A stretch of DNA of 64,000 bases from Sipunculus nudus (lineage: Eukaryota; Annelida; Sipuncula; Golfingiida; Sipunculidae), in assembly GCA_026874595.1 (NCBI GenBank), contig CM049308.1, positions 18,970,001-19,034,000 on the forward strand. The letters run 5' to 3'. The notes beneath the pieces were generated by a model, which was not told where the DNA came from, did no database searches, and was given only the letters and a program-made list of their open reading frames with translations. The number at the start of each line of letters is the position of its first letter. Position 1 is the stretch's first letter. Shown one piece after another: positions 60,010 to 64,000 of the stretch. The position numbers were made by a program, and so were the translations under genes.

Positions 60010-60595
60010 ATTCACTCCTCTGTGTTCATTGTGCTTAAGTTTACTTGTATTAATGAGGCTCCCGATCACATGACCGCTGGGACACATGACATTGAAATGT
60101 CACTTCCAGTTCAGTCTGTCCTCACTGTGTATACATACACAGGGTTTCGCCAGTGATAATTTGCACAGTACCTCACTGAAGTAGGTGCTTGCATCTCACG
60201 GCAAAGTCCAGAAAGCACTGACAGATAGGCTCACAACCTCCTCTGTAAGATTACTGAAGAAATGTCTCTGACAGCTGATGTCACCTGAAAAAATCCACCT
60301 GAATAAGTTCACTCCTCTGTGTTCATAGCGCTAAAAGTTCACTTGTATATACTCGGCTCCCAATCACATGACCCACTCTTGCATGTGACATTGGAATGTC
60401 ACTTCTAGTTCAGCCCACCCTTATACACAGGGTTTCACCAGCCATAATCAGCACTGTACCTCACTGAAGTATGCGCTTGCCTCTCAAGGCAAAGTCCAGA
60501 AAGCACTGACAGATAGGCTAACAACCTCCTCTGTAAGATTACTTAAGAAATGTCTCTCACAGCTGATGTCACCTGAATTAATCTAGCACAAAGTA
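60010..60595. repeat. Two-unit tandem repeat, period ~290 bp
   Basis: Both units run from CTCCTCTGTGTTCAT through TCACATGACC, ATTGxAATGTCACTTC and AAAGTCCAGAAAGCACTGAC to CAGCTGATGTCACCTGAA. The second has a short gap near TATACACAGGG. Confidence 0.85.
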
Positions 60596-60599
60596 CCTG

Positions 60600-63000
60600 A
60601 ATATGCCAACACACAAGTGTAACATTATTCAGTGTCGGTATAGTTTCGTGTGAAATGCACTGGCCTGTTACTGGATGCACTTGCAGTAGACACTCATTGC
60701 CGGATTACCAGTCTGTCAGGAATTTTTGATATCCACTCTGAAGTCTGTTACAGAGGTATCTACGTGGCTGTTTTAGACATTGAGGCTCTATCAGGATCAG
60801 ACCCTCCTCTTGACTGACGACATACTCTCAGACTAGACCCTCTGGCACGCTGATCTAGGAGATTGTCACAAGATCTTCTTTTCCATGGCTTATATACGCC
60901 TGCAGACGTCACAAGTCCTGACCCTCTTCTGACCAGTCATCTCGCAGAACTATACGGTTTGTCATAAACTGTATGAATACTAAAATGGACATGCCTCCAG
61001 AGAGCAAACCCTGAGAAAAGCAAAAAAAGCAGGTGTGCTGCTTTTGATGTCTACAACAGACCACATTGCTATAGAAACTGTTTAGAAATTAATGTCAAAT
61101 GAGGCACCTGTGTTCTCTAAACTTAGTTCTCACACTAACATCTAAACATATACTCCATATTAATGTACAATAAGTTATAAAAACAATCATCTGGTTATAC
61201 TCCTTTAGTCGAGACTTAAATATGCGATAAAATAACTAAGTCACAATCCTCTGGTGACAACATGGCAGTTTAAGACAAAGGTTAAATCTTTGTTCTGCAC
61301 AAAGAGGAGATGGCAAATAAGGCTGTTTTTTTTTGTTTTTTTTTTTAATAAAAATTCAAGGTCTGGGGCCAATGCATCTGTGAACCACGCTCCTTAAACA
61401 AGTATAAAGTGCAGATAGCTTGAAAGTGCATGTGGGTTGAAATGCAGTCATTTCATGATAACTTCTTATTGGGAAACTCTATTACTCAGATTAAAAGAGA
61501 ATTCCTGATAGTGATACACTGTCATATTTGGACTGCTGTATATTCTTCCTGACAACTTAGTTGACCTTTGTAGTTCTGCATACTTTGTCAATTGATAAAA
61601 TAGGTTTACACAGATTTTTCTTCAAGATGTTATTTTGTTTATCTCCAAAATTAGTTCAGCACCCTCTGGTGCCAGTTTTTAATAAATACCTAAGAGCTTG
61701 CCATGATGCATCTCTTGATGCACCAGGGGCGTAATAGTGCATCCAGTAATCAGTGCATTTAATTGCAACCTCTTGATTTAATTTTAAACAATTAACCTCT
61801 GAATCAATTTCTTTCCATGATATTTTTTACATGTATGTCTGGAGACCCCTCTGTGATCTGTTAAACTTGCACTCCACCAGGTTGACACTATCTATTGTAA
61901 ATGTGCCCTTGAATAAACATTCTTCTGTGGTCACTATTTAAAAAAATAGCAATAATAAACAGGGGGAGGGAGACATTTAAATTATTTTACTTGCTAGAAT
62001 TGACTAATGTCCATATTGGAAATAAATTTGTTATTATTTAAAAAAGTGAAATTTATTTGCTTAAGTGTTGATTGAATATCAAATTGAAGGTAAAGAATTT
62101 AAGATGTAATTGATTAAAGGGCTTTCGCAATTTACAGGCCTAAGTTGCAGCATTGCTATAAATAAAATCTGTGTTCATACAATCAGTAAGTAAACTAATG
62201 TTTCATACAGCTCACAAAAGGTCAGTTAATGAGCTGAGCTTATCGAAAATAATTGTGAGGTTGTTAAACAAGCACAAACTTCACTTTTTACTGATTCATG
62301 ACTCACACTACCCACTGGTACATGAGACAACAGGCATCAAACAAAGGTTAAAGAATTAAAAATTGATCAGTGCCAGTCAGTCATGCAAACGCCCCCTCAG
62401 TCTGACTCTTGAGTCTGAAATTGTACGGGTCTGTCCACTGTTCCTTACAGCAGATGTTAAGATCCATTTCTGCAGCAGATGCATCTAACCTCCAGAAAAT
62501 TTGGATTAGAAAGGATATTTTGTTCCTCGCTTAATATTTGCGTAGTTAAATATTCGTGATTTTCACTTCACTGTTTTGTGTAGGTTTCTTTTTTTGCAAT
62601 TTACCATACAGTATCCTACATTTTAATTAATGCACATGCATTCATTATGATATGATAAGATTCCTTATATGTAGACAAAATCTTAACAGTTGTATAAGGA
62701 GCCAAGGGAATATTGTCCAGGTGTACATTCTTCCACCAATAGTTGGAGTTATAATAAAAGAATTCATATTATTTAAATTATAAATCCTTGAAATACAGGT
62801 AACATCATATGTATGCTAATAATTACACTACCAGTTCTGTATACATGATATATCCATTAAGGTTTAAGAATAAATTACTGTTCACCTGAGCAGATGTGGC
62901 ATCTTCTTCAGAAACGTTATATTTAATTTTCATGATAATTTACCCATCATGAATATTGCAAATTTGAAACCTCAAGAACAAAAAAGCTTAAAAACAAGGG
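60600..63000. other. Intronic DNA, no exon or repeat family identified
   Basis: AT-rich with no domain-bearing frame. 62925-62985 weakly resembles the CGCGAA-type repeat. Confidence 0.45.
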
Positions 63001-63005
63001 GGAGG

Positions 63006-63205
63006 GTTAGGATATAACCTAGTGGTTAAGGCATTGAACATCAGAGCAGAAGGTCATCGGACATCAGTTCGAGCTTGCTGGTACCTCAGTAGTCACACTG
63101 GTGAAATTACATTAAACTATCAGCCCCAGTGTCTTGACTTCTGGATTATTCCTAACCCAGGAACCGTGTGCCTATCAAACCTGAAATCCTGAGGACATAA
63201 AAAAT
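63006..63205 (+). mobile_element. tRNA-derived SINE, third family
   Basis: A-box-like TAACCTAGTGGTTAAGGC (63015-63032) and B-box-like CAGTTCGAGC (63065-63074) lie ~50 bp apart. A body with CAGCCCCAGTGTCTTGACTT and CCCAGGAACCGTGTG follows. No second copy is in the window. Confidence 0.6.
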
Positions 63206-63919
63206 ATCACTATTATCTTATCATCACCTTCATCCTTTTAGGGGACAATGCCACCAACAGGCCATGGAGGTAACCTTTTAAAAAAGAAAACAAATATTCA
63301 GATATGCAATATTTTGCATTCATGTAAAGTACTAAATTCTAAATATGGACTGGAGTATTAAGGTAAGATTTCCCTGGTTTTAGTACTTTTTGTAGCCTCA
63401 GACTATGGTAATTCACACAATTTGCATGACTGAGATGTTCAATCAGTATGTTTATGATATTTTAAACATGACAACAGCATGGAATAATCCTTTGTTTCTG
63501 TTATGTGTTTGTGTCCAGTTTGTTTTATAAATATCACTGTCATTATTATTTCAGGACACAATGACACACATGCAGGATTTTTCTATGTTATTTCAGCTTA
63601 TCAGTTCCATGAACATTAACTTCGAAGCTGCAGTGAACCGAGTACCTATTGCCAAGCTGTTTAAATGAATATGCAGATAATAGAGTAAAATGGAGTGAGC
63701 TTTAATATCCGGTGTTGAAGAAATAAATAGTGATTTTGTGTTATTATGTTACTGCTTAAAACAGAACTACGTATCAAAGTAATCTAAATTAAGGTGTCTG
63801 AGCCGTGTTATTTTCACAAACTTATCTCTCAACAGAGTTAAAAATTGAGAAGAACAAAAATATTCTTATTCTGATGACATGCTTGTTTTGTCTTTGCAGC
63901 CTGGAACAAGCTAGGCAGG

Positions 63920-64000
63920 ATGGGTGCATTTCTAGACAAACCAAAGACGGACAAACACAATGAGGCAGGTACTGGAAACGGTCTACGCTATGGCCTGTGC
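63920..64000 (+). CDS. PPM1: PPM1A/PPM1B-like protein phosphatase (PP2C), first coding exon, runs off the window
   Basis: The exon begins at 63900 after the acceptor TTTGCAG, and the ATG is at 63920. The 27 codons to the window end read [14 protein letters not shown], then [11 protein letters not shown]. This matches the highly conserved N-terminus of metazoan PPM1A/PPM1B, Mn/Mg-dependent Ser/Thr phosphatases that dephosphorylate stress kinases and other targets in cytosol and nucleus. Gly2 is in the N-myristoylation context known for this family. The catalytic aspartates lie beyond the window. A and B types cannot be separated from 27 residues. The acceptor just upstream of the ATG means at least one 5' untranslated exon exists; a candidate lies near 46.7 kb. 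Confidence 0.9.
   Translation, partial: MGAFLDKPKTDKHNEAGTGNGLRYGLC

Larger units (their letters stand above)
46862..63899 (+). other. Candidate ~17-kb first intron packed with repeats
   Basis: It is bounded by GTAATT at 46862 and by a pyrimidine-rich TTGTCTTTGCAG acceptor ending at 63899. No other coding exon was recognised between them. The contents are the repeats listed separately (dispersed copies, the 6.85-kb foldback element, four or more tandem arrays, a SINE). The acceptor is well supported; the donor is a proposal. Confidence 0.35.

Overview
This window is eukaryotic and gene-poor. It is intron- and repeat-dominated animal DNA, most likely from a marine lophotrochozoan, probably a mollusc. 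The reasons are an intronless invertebrate-type class A GPCR, a metazoan PPM1A/B-type phosphatase exon with a canonical splice acceptor, CR1/L2-like LINE remnants, tRNA-derived SINEs, and repeat families of a style I associate with molluscs (AGCTCAGCTGACT hairpin heads with GTCCGTC runs, GGTGGCGCCACC palindromes, CGCGAA repeats). The species cannot be fixed from the sequence.

Layout: (1) 1-17.6 kb is a decaying tandem gene array on the minus strand. Two intact single-exon genes (8480-8794 and 11015-11329) encode nearly identical 104-residue, basic, coiled-coil-like proteins of a family I do not recognise. One pseudogene copy (735-1011) and at least four relics (5891-6240, 7440-7545, 15516-15726, 17020-17560) accompany them. 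All retained promoters share a TATA-like box, 62 nt before the start codon in the three most complete copies. Twenty-four nt after each intact stop codon lies a 16-nt hairpin that closely resembles the histone-mRNA 3' stem-loop. Two ~5-kb blocks (about 1.0-6.1 kb and 11.3-15.7 kb) are duplicates of each other. Comparing them reveals two transposon insertions with their empty sites. (2) 17.6-35 kb holds the GPCR (19605-20621) in repeat-rich DNA. (3) 35-38 kb is a broken CR1/L2-like LINE with a ~1.06-kb GC-rich inverted-repeat element inserted in or beside it. (4) 39-46 kb contains a 27-bp minisatellite grown from a dispersed repeat, a SINE fragment, and several medium-period tandem arrays. (5) 46.7-64 kb appears to be the 5' part of a PPM1A/B-like protein phosphatase gene. 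A TATA-less NRF1/YY1-type promoter and possible untranslated exon at ~46.7 kb would be followed by a ~17-kb intron and the first coding exon at 63920. That putative intron holds a 6.85-kb foldback element with ~0.4-0.47-kb inverted ends, plus several tandem arrays.

Only three or four loci look functional (two array genes, the GPCR, the phosphatase exon). Everything else is repeat-derived. Alignments, copy numbers and coordinates of degenerate repeats were read by eye and are approximate.
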